This document shows, in pieces, positions 36,701 through 59,248 of a stretch of 64,000 nucleotides of DNA. How positions within the stretch are numbered: the stretch's first letter is position 1; the number at the start of each line of letters is the position of its first letter. This stretch comes from Enoplosus armatus. Taxonomy: Eukaryota > Chordata > Actinopteri > Centrarchiformes > Enoplosidae. A model generated the notes under the pieces. The model did not search any database. It saw only the letters and a program-made list of their open reading frames with translations, and was not told the origin of the DNA. The translations under genes and the position numbers were made by a program. The stretch covers positions 3,246,608-3,310,607 of the forward strand of contig NC_092180.1 of assembly GCF_043641665.1 (NCBI RefSeq), read 5' to 3'.

Positions 36701-37770
36701 AATGGATTCAGGGTTTCGGTGCAGAAACTCAGCTTCCCTCCTTTCTTTTTTGGTTGTTTCGCGTTTGCAGGAAGTCCTTAACATGCTGAAGGAGAGTAAG
36801 GCGGACATCTTTGTGGACCCGGTCCTCCACACAGCCTGCGCTCTGGACCTCAAACACCACTGTGCTGCCATCACACCCGGCAGAGGACGACGTGGGTGCT
36901 TTCACACAATATAATATTTCTGTTTGTACAGAACTTTTCCAGGTTCATGTGCTGGATGGATTTATTTTAGGATGTGAAAGGATGAAACCCCGCACTGAGC
37001 TGTGACTGTTAACCAGCAGAGTTTACAGAAGCGTTATCTTTTTTCTGTGAGACTCTCCACTGTGTCTGAATGTCTTCACTTGTTGCTCCCTCTCACCATC
37101 CAGAGATGTCGTGTCTGATGGAGGCGTTACAGGACAAGAGAGTTCGTCTGCAGCCTGAGTGTAAGAAGAGACTTCAGGACCGCATCGACATGTGGAGCTA
37201 CGCTGCAAAGGTAAACTCCAGGAGGAGGCGTTTTCCTCTCGTTACAGAGAAAAGACTTTAAGTGTTTCATTTCATGTTTTTTTTTATTTATATTCTTTAA
37301 GGGTGAACTTAAATTGGAAGGCACCAAATGTCATCTGAGGTCGATTTGAACAAACATATGTTTATCTATTTGGTCATCATGTCTTATTTAATTTTACATC
37401 TTTAATTATCACTGTTCTATTTGTATATTAGCTCATTAGCTTACATTAGAATATTTTGACATTTTGGAAAATACACTTATTTGCTTTCTTGCTAAGAGTT
37501 AGATGAGATTAATACCACTCTCAGGTGATTAGCTTAGTTTAGCATTAGCACTGTAACAGCCTCTAAAACTCCCTGATTGTAACGTTTCCCTCCGTCCTGT
37601 AGGTGGCGCCAGCAGAGGGCTTCTCAGACCTGGCGGTGCAGGTGATGACGTCGCCCTCCAAGAACTACATCCTGTTAATGATCGCACTGAGCGTGTGCAT
37701 CCTCTTCCTGGTGGGGCTGCTGTGCGGTCGGATCACCAAGCGAGTGACGAGAGAACTGAAGGACCGGTAG
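18747..37770 (+). CDS. glg1: Golgi glycoprotein 1 (ESL-1 / MG-160), complete, 26 exons
   Basis: Exons: 18747-19076, 24824-24853, 26386-26472, 27284-27499, 27926-28129, 28516-28587, 28673-28859, 28957-29174, 29496-29617, 29863-29964, 30552-30705, 32096-32233, 32502-32588, 32714-32776, 33765-33878, 34337-34425, 34590-34707, 35006-35098, 35220-35357, 35582-35705, 35795-35937, 36266-36367, 36514-36621, 36771-36891, 37104-37210, 37603-37770. They sum to 3435 nt, 1144 residues, with every phase matching. GLG1 is a type I glycoprotein of the medial Golgi and cell surface that binds FGFs, processes or retains TGF-beta precursors, and serves as an E-selectin ligand in mammals. Visible: a Leu-rich signal peptide (about 1-28), a Pro/Ala-rich spacer (about 30-70), a long chain of Cys-rich GLG1 repeats, one transmembrane helix (about 1111-1131) and the short tail RITKRVTRELKDR. 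Human GLG1 is slightly longer (about 1180), mainly in the N-terminal spacer. The ATG at 18747 precedes the signal peptide. No defect was seen. Confidence 0.97.
19974..20022. repeat. (GT)n microsatellite in glg1 intron 1
   Basis: Perfect GT run of about 49 bp. Confidence 0.95.
20270..20580. mobile_element. Degraded GATTAATCG-type repeat in glg1 intron 1
   Basis: The left end has 'ggaacgattcattgattaatcgattaatgg' type sequence and the right end 'gaatcgattaattgagaaaa'. The interior is rearranged compared with the copy at 3110-3425. Confidence 0.45.
20652..20698. repeat. (CA)n microsatellite in glg1 intron 1
   Basis: Perfect CA run of about 47 bp. Confidence 0.95.
21061..21299. repeat. Two (CA)n microsatellites in glg1 intron 1
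   Basis: CA runs at 21061-21097 and 21225-21299; the second is interrupted by two ATAC steps near 21259. Just left of the first run, TGACGTCAAC-type words recur at about 21019 and 21050. Confidence 0.9.
21503..22015. repeat. 28-bp minisatellite with 15-bp sub-units, glg1 intron 1
   Basis: About 18-20 head-to-tail units of the type ggactgacggtgtgtgagga plus cgccgtat (28 bp), with a central block (about 21740-21830) of shorter 15-bp units. Because 28 is not a multiple of three, the three minus-strand frames pass into each other, and all three stay open for over 150 codons with His/Thr/Ser-rich nonsense peptides. It is intronic and judged non-coding. Confidence 0.9.
22047..22240. mobile_element. 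hAT-like terminal fragment and a second repeat fragment
   Basis: 'gtggttcccaacctcggggt' followed by 'cgggaccctcac' and 'gatgaatgga' resembles the end of hAT-type DNA transposons found across vertebrates. The adjoining 22140-22215, with 'aaaaatattcgtcgatgac' and 'gggactaaaactaaataaag', looks like the end of another fish repeat. Both lie in glg1 intron 1. Confidence 0.5.
24885..25310. mobile_element. 'gtggaaagtaact'-type teleost repeat in glg1 intron 2
   Basis: The copy runs from 'gaggtggaaagtacattcta' to 'ttttgtacttaagtaaaaga'. It contains 'ttttgaggtacttgtactct', 'gagttactttgcagattta', 'gctactcagcagtatgtaaa' and 'ctgcataatgagtatgttta'. It begins about 30 bp after the 30-nt exon 2. Confidence 0.75.
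25655..25699. repeat. (CA)n microsatellite in glg1 intron 2
   Basis: Perfect CA run of about 45 bp. Confidence 0.95.
26224..26243. repeat. (TA)n microsatellite in glg1 intron 2
   Basis: About ten TA steps. Confidence 0.85.
27500..27557. repeat. (GT)n microsatellite forming the glg1 exon 4 donor
   Basis: The run begins with the first base of intron 4, so the 5' splice site itself (AAG|GTGTGTG) is part of the microsatellite. Confidence 0.95.
27567..27888. mobile_element. 'gtggaaagtaact'-type teleost repeat in glg1 intron 4
   Basis: It starts 'ccagtggtggaaagtaacta' and continues with 'ttttgaggtacttgtgcttt', 'atgctactttatacttccac', 'ctcagcagtgtataaagta' and 'taccagctgcaacattaata'. It fills nearly the whole intron between the microsatellite donor of exon 4 and the acceptor of exon 5 (27926). 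Confidence 0.75.
29629..29674. repeat. (CA)n microsatellite in glg1 intron 9
   Basis: It starts 11 bp after the end of exon 9. Confidence 0.95.
29799..29860. repeat. (GT)n microsatellite abutting the glg1 exon 10 acceptor
   Basis: The run, interrupted once by GC near 29814, ends two bases before the exon (…GTGTAG|GATCC), replacing the usual pyrimidine tract. Confidence 0.95.
31655..31830. mobile_element. GATTAATCG-type repeat fragment in glg1 intron 11
   Basis: It begins with an (AAT)n stretch (31661-31682), then 'cagcagattatcacatttga', 'gaagctagaaccatcgaatg', 'ttgcttgaaaagtgac', and ends 'gtcgaccgacgaatcgttt' before 'cagctctac'. This is the right half of the element complete at 3110-3425. 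Confidence 0.6.
32134..32148 (+). promoter_or_regulatory. CTCF-like motif inside glg1 exon 12
   Basis: CCACCAGAGGGCGCT matches the CTCF core very well. It lies in coding sequence (codons for His-Gln-Arg-Ala-Leu). Binding is inferred. Confidence 0.4.
32300..32313 (-). promoter_or_regulatory. CTCF-like motif in glg1 intron 12
   Basis: On the minus strand CCACCAGGGGGCGC is a near-ideal CTCF core. It points towards the plus-strand motif at 32134-32148. Confidence 0.45.
33717..33757. repeat. (GT)n microsatellite abutting the glg1 exon 15 acceptor
   Basis: The run ends 7 bp before the exon (GAGAGTAG|GATG). Confidence 0.95.
34752..34815. mobile_element. Short 'agcatgttagcatgttga' repeat fragment in glg1 intron 17
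   Basis: 'agtcagcatgttagcatgtt' followed by 'gatgttagcatttagctcaa' and 'agcaccactgtgtacagctg' matches, in the opposite orientation, the repeat at about 62155-62275. Confidence 0.5.
37445..37560. mobile_element. Fragment of the 'ttagcttagca' MITE in glg1 intron 25
   Basis: 'ttgacattttggaaaataca' followed by 'cttatttgctttcttgc' and 'gattagcttagtttagcatt' matches the left end of the MITE family whose larger copies are at 39026-39445 and 42505-42856. Confidence 0.55.
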
Positions 37771-39025
37771 AGGACGAGCGCTCGGACACTCAAGACGGAC
37801 TCCTCGCACCTTCCTCCTCCCTCCTCCTCCTCCTCCTCCTCTTTCAGATGCCCGGTCTGTAACCAGCCAACCTGCACAGTGCCAATGCCAGTTCTCACAT
37901 CTGGAGCTCCTCTGTTTATTGACTGCTACTGAATATTTGCATCAAATGCAAAACGGCCTCCAGACTCTCACGAAAACCTTCATCATCATCATCATCATCT
38001 CCATGGCATCTCCAAACTGAATGTCTGATTGGAGCGTTTTTTTCCTTAATGATCATATTTTCCAACAAATCTGCTTTTGCCGAGGATGTTGTGAGGGGTC
38101 GGACGTGAGGTCGTCCGGCGTCTTAAGTTTCTAAATAAGCGCTGTTCATGATGTGACTGAGAGCTGCTGCTTCTGAGGTTAGGATTTGCTTTCCACTCGT
38201 CGAGTCCTGATGCTTTTTTGTGATATTTAATGGAGACTGGAGCATGCAGAGCAACAGGAAATCATTTCTTTCTAAGTGACTGCAGATGCCTGAATCTCAC
38301 ACGGAGCAACTTGAAATCTTTGGGGAAAACATTTGGGGTTGAATTCTGTGACGTTCCTGTTGCTTTTAAACATTTTCTCATCGATCATGAAGTCCCGTCC
38401 TCTTCACTCCTGTACAGGATCACGTCCAGCTCGCCAGGTACGGCTCTCCACATTCGGACCGGTTCAGCCAACCAAGTTTTGGATTGTAAAGATTCAACTG
38501 GATATTTTCACCATGACCTGCGTTGTCCCCCCCCCACCCCAATCCCTGTTCTCTATTGCCTTTAATGAAGCAACACAATCCGTCACAAAACACACACGGA
38601 GGCTTCGTTTTCAGCATTTTATAACCAGTTTTCTTTGTTCTGTGAGGAAGGAAGTCATTGTTAATATGGATAACGCATCCAAACACGAGACTCATGTAAA
38701 AACAGCATAGGAAGTTCCTTTTTTTCCCAAATGTCTGATCGTTTCTGTATCGATGACGTGCAAGAGGTCAGACCACGATATTAAACCAGGATTGAGCTGC
38801 TAACCCGCCTTGTTTACTCTGCAGGCCTTTGAGCCCAGTTCTAAATCTTTGGTCCTGGTCTAGCTCTTTGATGTTTGTTAAATCCTGCATTTACACTCAA
38901 AACAACCTGCATGTAAACCTCAGACATGAGGCAAAACACCGTCTGAAATGGGTGCATACAAGTCAGAGGTAATCATTTCAGTTTTCACACACGGTTGAAA
39001 AGGCAATAGTCTTTGCTCTTTAAAT

Positions 39026-39445
39026 TAGCCTAGCTTAGCATAAAGACTGGAGGCAGAGGGAAACAGCTAGCCTGGCTCTGTCCAAGGTTAATGAATACAC
39101 CTCTGAAGCTCACTCACCAACACACTGCATCTCATTTGTTTTATCCGTACATGAACTAGAAATGTATAGACAACAACTTGTGGTTTCACGGGGAGTTATG
39201 TACTGGAAATATGTTTTGGCTGCTGGGTGCAGTGACTTCCAGGAGTCTTCATGGGTCATCACTGTGAGGTTGATGAATAAACTGTTGTCAAGAAATAGTT
39301 TTTACATTTCTGTGCAGATTAAACAAAGAGGTGTTAGTAGGTGTACTGTTAACTTCGGCAGGCTAGCTGTTTCCCCCTGCTTCCAGTCCTTATGCTAAGC
39401 TAAGATAATGGCCTCCTGGCTCCAGCGCTTATAAACCTAGTGTAC
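39026..39445. mobile_element. Palindromic MITE in the glg1 3'UTR
   Basis: Left arm 'cctagcttagcataaagact' and onward (39028-39075) and right arm (39356-39404) are reverse complements over about 45 bp with few mismatches, separated by about 280 bp. The same arms occur at 42585-42650 and, rearranged, near 49765-49850. Inverted repeats without coding capacity indicate a MITE-like element. Confidence 0.65.
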
Positions 39446-40652
39446 GCCACCTGTCCAGCACCAAACGGCTTGTTCTGCTGCCCCCAAGTGGCCAAAAAAG
39501 TCTATTAAAGCAGCTGATTGAAGTGGTCTTGACTGATCTAGTTGGGAGACACCAGAGGACAGAGAATATTCTGACCTGTGTGTTTGGATCAAAGTTGCAT
39601 TTGACTGATTATCTGATTCAGATAATTCTAATATATTTCCACATATCGCCTGAAGCTTGAGCTGACTAATATCCATGTACATTTTCACTTCCATAATACA
39701 AACGTGACGGATAAATATCTGTACGGGGTCGATGACATTAAACTAACTTCACATTCAGAGGAAACGTTCAGTGTCTCGTCATCTAAATGTTTCTGAGGCT
39801 TTTCCAAACAACAACCGCTGATGATTTTCAGCATCAAACAGTAACATGAGAGAAAGAGCAAAGTTACAGATGTTACAACAAAATCCAGTGAATCAATTTT
39901 GGAAACGCAGATGGAAAATAATCAGTATTTTACACTCAAGCCATAAACACATTATTGTTTTTGTTTCAGGCAAATGATTTGTAACTTTAAATTGTAATTT
40001 AAGAGACGCAAACATTATTTTGCATTTCAATGTTTTTTCTTATTGATGAACTTTTTATTTTGCACTTTAACTTGATGAGCGTTTGATCGCTGACGTCAGC
40101 TGATCGGACGACGAGCCTCATTCATCTCATTGATTTGTTAAAAAAAAAAAAAAAAGTAACCACACCTTTCTTTCAGCAAATGCTTTGCAGCTTTTGGTTG
40201 TATATTAATATTTGTGAATGATGTCAAAAGGTTGCCACACAGATGGAGAGCGTGTGCAGCACATACACGATGTTTTTCGGCTCATTTACAAAAGTTAATG
40301 AAGCTGAAGTTGCAAATCATTTGTGAACTCATTCTCGAAGGATTTTGAGTGTGAAAAAAGAAACGTCGTCCGCCTGAAAGCCGAGCCGAAAACAAACGGC
40401 TCGCTGCTTTGAGCTTTTCTAAATGACCTTTATGTTCCTGTATGTGTCTGCTGACGTCAGATGTTGAATCGGAGCGATTTAACAGGAAATAAACACAGCT
40501 ATCATATCCAGTTTTGTACGCGAGTCTCTACGTGTACAAACTTTATCGGTGTGCAGTTGTTTTCTTTTTACATTACGCCATGTAATATGAAGACGTAACA
40601 GATTTATCATTGTGACATTTGATTTTGCTGTACAGATAAAATTTGTCAATTT

Positions 40653-40658
40653 AATAAA
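40653..40658 (+). terminator. Candidate glg1 polyadenylation signal
   Basis: AATAAA followed within about 20 bp by a T-rich stretch, at the end of the proposed 3'UTR. Confidence 0.5.
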
Positions 40659-40680
40659 ACTGCAGATTTTCATATCTTTG

Positions 40681-41538
40681 GCTCAACCGGAGTCTTTTTA
40701 AATATTCATGTCCTGTCTTTAAACCACCAGATGGCGCTACTGCCCTTCAAACTAAGCAGGTCTCCAACTTTCTGGACCAAGTGTCACCTCCTCATACCCG
40801 AGCACAGAAACACCACCTGCTGATTCACTCCAGATGGGGAGTTTATCATGATTTCTGTGGGAGGTGCTGCTTGTTCCAGAAGAGTTTTCCTGTTTTAATT
40901 TGTTCTTCCAACATAGAAACAAAGGCCTCGTCTAGATCTCTGTAGATCCAAATACTACAATACCCATGAGCCTCAGATGTGGTTTCCATAGAGAAGAATC
41001 CAGTCAGAGGCGCGAAATTCAGAATGCTTCGCTGTTGAGATCGAGAAGAAAACACAGCGCCGTAGTTACTGAAATCATCCAAAACATACCCAGAAACTGA
41101 AAGCGAACTGATTGAAGCTGCTGATTGTTTTTAGCTTTCTCAGCACTGTAATCTTTAGCTTTTAGCGGAGCGCGTCAGTTTAAGATTGGGTGCCGAAATG
41201 CACCTTGGAAGTCGTATTTAAACTTATACCTTGAAGTGTTTTAAGTACACAAGCTTGTAACTGTTATAAGGAACAGATATTTTCCAAAGCGGTTGTTAAT
41301 CTTTTGAACCTTTGATTCAACCGTGAGAGTTTGGTGCCGTAGAAGTGCTCCAGCTGTGAGTCACATAACATTGTCTATTAAATAAAAAAACAAAAAACTT
41401 TTGCTTCCAGAACAAGGAGCACCTGAAATATATCTCCTCGCACTTCTCACCTCTATAACTTACTTGACACCTGTGCAGGACCCTACATTACTCACGACTG
41501 TGTGAAAACAATATGAGGACAAAAGGAAGTCTGCAAAA
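40681..41538. other. Short intergenic gap between convergent glg1 and pacsin3
   Basis: No gene was seen. CCACCAGATGGCGCTAC at 40724-40740 resembles a CTCF-type motif and lies between the two convergent gene ends. Confidence 0.5.
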
Positions 41539-41558
41539 CCTCCAACTGCAGAAAGCTC

Positions 41559-41564
41559 TTTATT
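41559..41564 (-). terminator. Candidate pacsin3 polyadenylation signal
   Basis: AATAAA on the minus strand about 1.8 kb past the pacsin3 stop codon; chosen as a plausible end of the convergent gene, not proven. Confidence 0.4.
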
Positions 41565-43358
41565 GTTGCTCCCCACTTTATGTACTGAACATGTTACAAT
41601 TCTGGAAAGAAAAGGAAAGCGAAGGAGCAGCACAGCAGCGTTAATTTCTCTATTATCTCTCTTATCGTGTGGACGTCTACGTGGGTTAGCTGTAGCGACG
41701 CTCAGATCAGCAGGACAGAGGAGGATCCCTCACACACAAACCACAAACTTAAACATGAAAACCCAAAAACCAGACAAATATTATCACTTATTTTAGATGT
41801 TTGAGGCGCATGTGCTTCATGATCGCAGCACAGCAAAATTAAAAACATATAGCGACAAACCACCTTCCACAGGTTAAATGACCCAAATCTAACAGTCAAC
41901 GTTACTCTCTCTGCCTTCGTCAGTCTAAAATAAAGAATGATTGCTAAATTAAAGAGGAAAATAAATTAGAAAGTAAAGGAGTCGACTGTAAAAATTCTAT
42001 TCTTAAAAAAAATGTCAAAGAAACAGGAAGCAACAGTTTACAACGGCCGTAATCAAAATCTGTTGACTTGATATAAACATACAGCTATTAAAAAAAAATC
42101 AATACAGGAAAGAAAGTGAATTCAGTGTCACACCTAAAGTAACCGAAGCATACCGATGTCAAGCTAAATGAAGGTGGGGGGGCAGGAAAGGTTTACAGCC
42201 AATCAAGAGCTGCCTGCACAATCAGGAGTTAAAACATTTTAAAGTCCAGGTAACAGGAGATGTACTGGTTTCTACTGGGGTCAGACTGGAGGTCATCAGC
42301 AGGTCGTCACCCAGCAGACGGCTGTAACTCCTCGGTCAGACAGCAGGGCGGCGCTGTGACGCTTCCGGCCTCATTGGCTTAAGGCACTGACAGTCTTTCA
42401 ATGAGCCTCTTCGCGTCTTTGATTCAAGCAGAAACCACCACAGCTGAGCGGAGAAGACGATGAAGACGCTCAACTGAAAAAGTATTTAATAATGAGAATA
42501 CTAAGGCTGGGAAATACGCTTATTCACTTTCTTGCCAATAATTATATGTGAAGATCAACACCTCTCTCATATCTCATACAACCGGTTAGCTTAGCATAGC
42601 ATGAAGACTGGAAACAGAGGGGAGACAGCTAGCCTGGCTCTGTCCAGAGGTAACACAGCGTCCTCAACACTGTAATCTTCAGCTGTAATGTCTCCGCCTG
42701 CTTCCCAACTCTATAATGAACTTACTACTATATGAAAGCATCAGGAGGACAGAGGAAAGTCTGTAAAATTAACAGTCTTTATGCTAAGCTAAACTGATTG
42801 GCTGCAAAGAAAGCGACTAAGCATATCTCCCAAATTGTCAACTATTTCTTTAAAAAGAAGCATGTTTTGGGGTGTGTTTGATTGACAAGTATTTCAGCCA
42901 ATCAACCGTGGTGGTTGGCGTTGTCTTCTTTCATTGAATGTGGATTTTCAGACTCTAGTAACCAAAAATGATGGCGGCGAGCAGAAAACAAAAATCCATA
43001 GTTTGATAAAAAAAAGTCCCGTCAGAAATCGAATGGCGACGTCTCAGAACTTCCGTCCATGTTTTCCTACAGTGTCTGCTCATGTTGGCAGGCCTCCAGA
43101 GACTTCTCTTTGCCTGGAAAGCTTCTTTTAAACAACAATGTCGTTGACCTCACGCTGAGTAAACAGTCTTTCACAACAAGTGGCTGGTTTTCAAAAAACG
43201 AAGCTCAAACAACAGAAGAAAAAAACAAAACAAACTCTATGACGAGTTTCAGTCAGTAACCAAAAACTGTCTACATGTCAGCACTAGTAGCTTGTGATTG
43301 GTCCTGGCATCTTGAGTGGAGCTGTACCATTGGCTGGGCGACCAGAGAGGGCGGGCCA
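41565..43358 (-). other. Probable pacsin3 3' untranslated region
   Basis: No other gene was seen between the proposed polyadenylation signal and the stop codon of pacsin3. The stretch contains a MITE at 42505-42856 of the same family as the one in the glg1 3'UTR. Confidence 0.45.
42505..42856. mobile_element. 'ttagcttagca' MITE, nearly full copy
   Basis: The left end 'ggctgggaaatacgcttatt' plus 'cactttcttgcc' and the right end 'aaagcgactaagcatatctc' plus 'ccaaattgtcaac' are inverted relatives. Inside are 'ggttagcttagcatagcatg', 'aagactggaaacagagggga', 'cagctagcctggctctgtcc' and, inverted, 'agtctttatgctaagctaaa'. Confidence 0.65.
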
Positions 43359-55845
<12,487 letters not shown>

Positions 55846-55880
55846 TTTGGGGTCGGCCTTACAGCACAGAATGATGGCGG
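55846..55880 (-). other. pacsin3 5' untranslated part of the start exon
   Basis: A pyrimidine-rich acceptor (ttttctctag) ends at 55881, directly before this 35-nt leader and the ATG at 55845. An upstream non-coding exon is therefore likely, but was not located. Confidence 0.5.
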
Positions 55881-55899
55881 CTAGAGAAAAGACTGCAGA

Positions 55900-56613
55900 G
55901 AGAGAGAGAGAATACCATTTATTACATACAGCTGGTTTCAAGTGAAACACCTAGTGTTAATTCAGTCAGAGTTATCTCAACCCAGAGAGGACACATCTAT
56001 CAACCACATTTCTTATAGCACCTTTTACACAGTTAAAGTGATGACGGCTAAATAAGAACAGTTAAACAACAGAATCTGATGAAAGAAAATTGATTTGACA
56101 CTTTTGGGCATCAAACCCGTGACCTTCCAGTGTCACTGCTCTACTGTACGCAGCTCTACAGTTTCAGCCACTGGCAGACTGCAGCCCCACGTCAGTCGAC
56201 ACAGAGAGCTACAGAGTCTTCACCGCTCGCTGCCCACAGGGCTGTTTTCTCCACGTCACTGCCCAATTTTCCTTCTACACACAACTGGACTGTGTGCGTT
56301 CGACAAACACTGAAGCCCTGTCGCACACATCGGCAGGAATCTGTGTCAGCCACTCCAGTTCACCCACAATGGATCCCATTCATCAGAGAGAAGATGCGCA
56401 AACATTTGTACAGAATCATCTCTGGTAATAACTCACAGATACATCACTTTTAACTGTGTAATGTCTCTGCCTCTTCATGCTCACCAAAACTAAGACACAA
56501 ACTGCCAAAATAGAAGGAGGGAGAGATATCACTTGAACCTGTACTGAACCTTAAAAGCTGCTTCCTTGTAAACAAACCAAATTATGTTTAAACTCTAAAG
56601 TCTTTCTCACAAG

Positions 56614-56646
<33 letters not shown>

Positions 56647-57580
56647 AATCCTTGACCTCTAACAAATGTGTTAAGTGCATCTCCTTCCTCATACAACATT
56701 TGCAAAGCTGCTTTTTTTAAGTATTTTAATTGCATTGTAGTTATTGATTGACTCAAACATTCATTAACACATATCTGCTTGCAACTACATTATAATGTGT
56801 TATAAACCATTTATTAGATATTTAAATACTGCTTATAAATGCTACATAGAGGGGATTAAAGTTAAGTTACAGATTACCTAAATGCAAAGAAATTCACCGT
56901 CTCAATAGACGATAACCAACAGCATTCTGATGGTTAATGCCCAGAAATAGGCCGCGGTCATTAAACCAAAACATTCATAGATCTGTGCACATCTGTGTGA
57001 TGTTGCAGAATAAACATGAATTTGAATTCAGTAGCACTCCAACACAACCTGCGAGGACTTCTTCAGCTGTGCAGCTCTGCAGTGAATCTGCTGGTGAACC
57101 CTGTCAACAGTTCACTGTGACCTGACTTCTCTATACATCGACTTCCTCCATGCTGCTCTCCCATTGGACAAAACCTTGTTTCAAGGCCAGACAACTTCCT
57201 GTGGCAGACACAACAACCTGGGAGGAAAACATGCCACTACTCAAGTCCTCCTCTGTCTGCAATAAACCAGAACCCTGCTGCTCGACACTGATCAGCCGAC
57301 TGAAGTCTTGTCTCCATAAAAGTCACTTTGAAGAAAGCCAGTTGAAGCTTTGTGCGTTGCATTTTAGTCCCTGTGCTACGACTGGGTGTAGAAACGAGTT
57401 CCTGGAACGTCTGCAAACTTCAGGCTGTGGAAGAAACTGCAACTCAACTAATACACAGATAACAGTCTTCTCACAGATATTGAGAATTATCAAATAAAAA
57501 GGTGACACTTAAATAATCACCGGGGAGGAAAAAACAAATTATAAGTGTCTGTGCTATATTGTATTTATATATAAATGTCC
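55900..57580. other. Region upstream of pacsin3, no coding gene seen
   Basis: It contains a (GT)n microsatellite at 56616-56644, a 'ggtaac…'-type repeat relative at 56750-56875, and on the minus strand near 56095-56160 a tRNA-like 'ggtcacgggtttgatgccc' that may be a SINE remnant. ORFs of 107-115 codons at 56130-56453 and 57150-57497 show no family signature. Confidence 0.5.
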
Positions 57581-59177
57581 TCAAGTGACGTCTCTTGAGT
57601 CAGTCGGTTGGTGCTGAAGACTACGAAGTTAAAAATGAAAAAGATCTGAAGGTTTGGAGTTAGAAAGAAGTGAGTTCACCAGACCTCTGAAGCCTGTTCC
57701 TCATCACTGCTTGAGGTTAGCGGCTCGAGGCTACATTAGCCGCTACTAGCATAACACGGCTGAATCTCTGACCGAACGGTCGGTGGTCATGTTGCATTGT
57801 GGGTAAGTAATGTACGCGCCAGGTTTTGACCAGGAAGAAGAATGCATGGAATAAAAAAAATATCTCTGGTTCTGCTGCATCAGTGTTGATTAAATCTTTT
57901 CAAAAGTGTCCATTATGAGTCAGTATGAGTTATAAGAGTGTAATGATAAATCTGTGAAATACTCTTTTCAGCACGTAAACTTCCACACACACACACACAC
58001 ATTATTTGTAATCAAATAATGTCATTCTCTGTGAAACTCACAGCAACAAATACAGTTTTTAGTCATCGATTGACTCTGTTGTTCACTCGATGGTAAGATA
58101 GCCATTTGTGAAACTAAAAACGTCCTGTTCCCTGAAATTCTGCAAGGCTTTTAATGTGAAACAGATGGAGGACATGTTGAGTGTAAAGTTTGACATTAAC
58201 ACAGTAAGTGAGAGCAGGTCAGAAAACAGGGAGACTTCTCACTAAAATACGATTAAAGAAGGGTTTAAATAAAGGCTTGTCTCTAACAAGAGCTTGTTTC
58301 AAAATAAAGGCCTGGTTCTCCTGTAAGTTGAAGTAAATAAAAGCCCCACCCAGTGTTTGATATCATATTGACATGTGCATACATGTTTTAGGGGATGAAT
58401 GTTTGTACATTTGACATTTCTCACATTATTATCTTTTGTGGGAGCCAAAACTTGACATATACATTCATGTTGAAGATCACCTGCATTTATACTCTATTGC
58501 AGTTATTAATGTCAAAGTGTTTACACCAGTAATGCTTGTAAACATTGGATAAAAGTGAGTATGTGAACATACCTGTAATTTATACAGTCAAAGGTGGGCT
58601 GTACGTATTAGAAAAGTGTCAAACAGAGTAGACTACTTTGTTCTAACTTCATTTTTACAGTTCTAGCACTCTGTAAAGCATCCTGAATAGCTTCCATATG
58701 AGATTGAACTCTACAACAAGGCCTGACTTGACAACACTGTGAGAAGTTCCCGGTTATTTGTCCTCCTCCCTGTGTTCCACAACATTCTCCCTCACTGTAA
58801 ATAACCAGTTGACTCCCATAATAACAGCAGTAGATCTGTGCACTGGGAGCAGGCCGTTGCTAAATTAGATGTAGTGTACAACTGTAGCCTTGGTGAACTC
58901 TGCAGGGAACAATGTGGGAGGGAGTCTACATAAACTCTAAAGTTAGCCAAGACTAGAAGACTGGCACACCAGCCAGCGGCAGGAGGAGCGTGCACTTACT
59001 TGTGCTACATGCTAACACGAGGCTGAATAAAAGAGATGAGGTTTAATATGTATTTCTAGGTGTGTCTGTGTCTGAGGAGACACTGCAGCTAATCCCCTTC
59101 AGACAGCTGAGCTCTAATTTCCTCTCCACACTGTATGGACTGTACAGCACAGGTGGACGCGACATAAGGATGACCGA

Positions 59178-59180
<3 letters not shown>
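57581..59180. other. Non-coding sequence, nothing recognised
   Basis: No exon was recognised. The stretch 57715-57845 (with 'catgttgcattgtgggtaag') looks like an old dispersed repeat, but I cannot name it. A short CA run lies at about 57986-58002. Confidence 0.45.

Positions 59181-59247
<67 letters not shown>
59181..59247. repeat. (GT)n microsatellite
   Basis: Perfect GT run of about 67 bp. Confidence 0.95.

Positions 59248-59248
<1 letters not shown>

Larger units (their letters stand above)
37771..40680 (+). other. glg1 3' untranslated region
   Basis: About 2.9 kb from the stop codon to the last AATAAA at 40653-40658; another AATAAA lies at 40488-40493. There is no coding exon on either strand here. 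It contains an inverted-repeat MITE (39026-39445), a (TCA)n-like run near 37980-38000 and an A-run at 40140-40155. The true cleavage site needs transcript data. Confidence 0.6.

Noticed and set aside
56095..56160. tRNA gene on the minus strand
   Set aside because: A B-box-like word is present, but no full cloverleaf could be drawn; a SINE remnant is more likely.
56130..57497. ORFs of 107 and 115 codons upstream of pacsin3
   Set aside because: No domain, no splice context and no recognisable composition; such lengths occur by chance in a window of this size.
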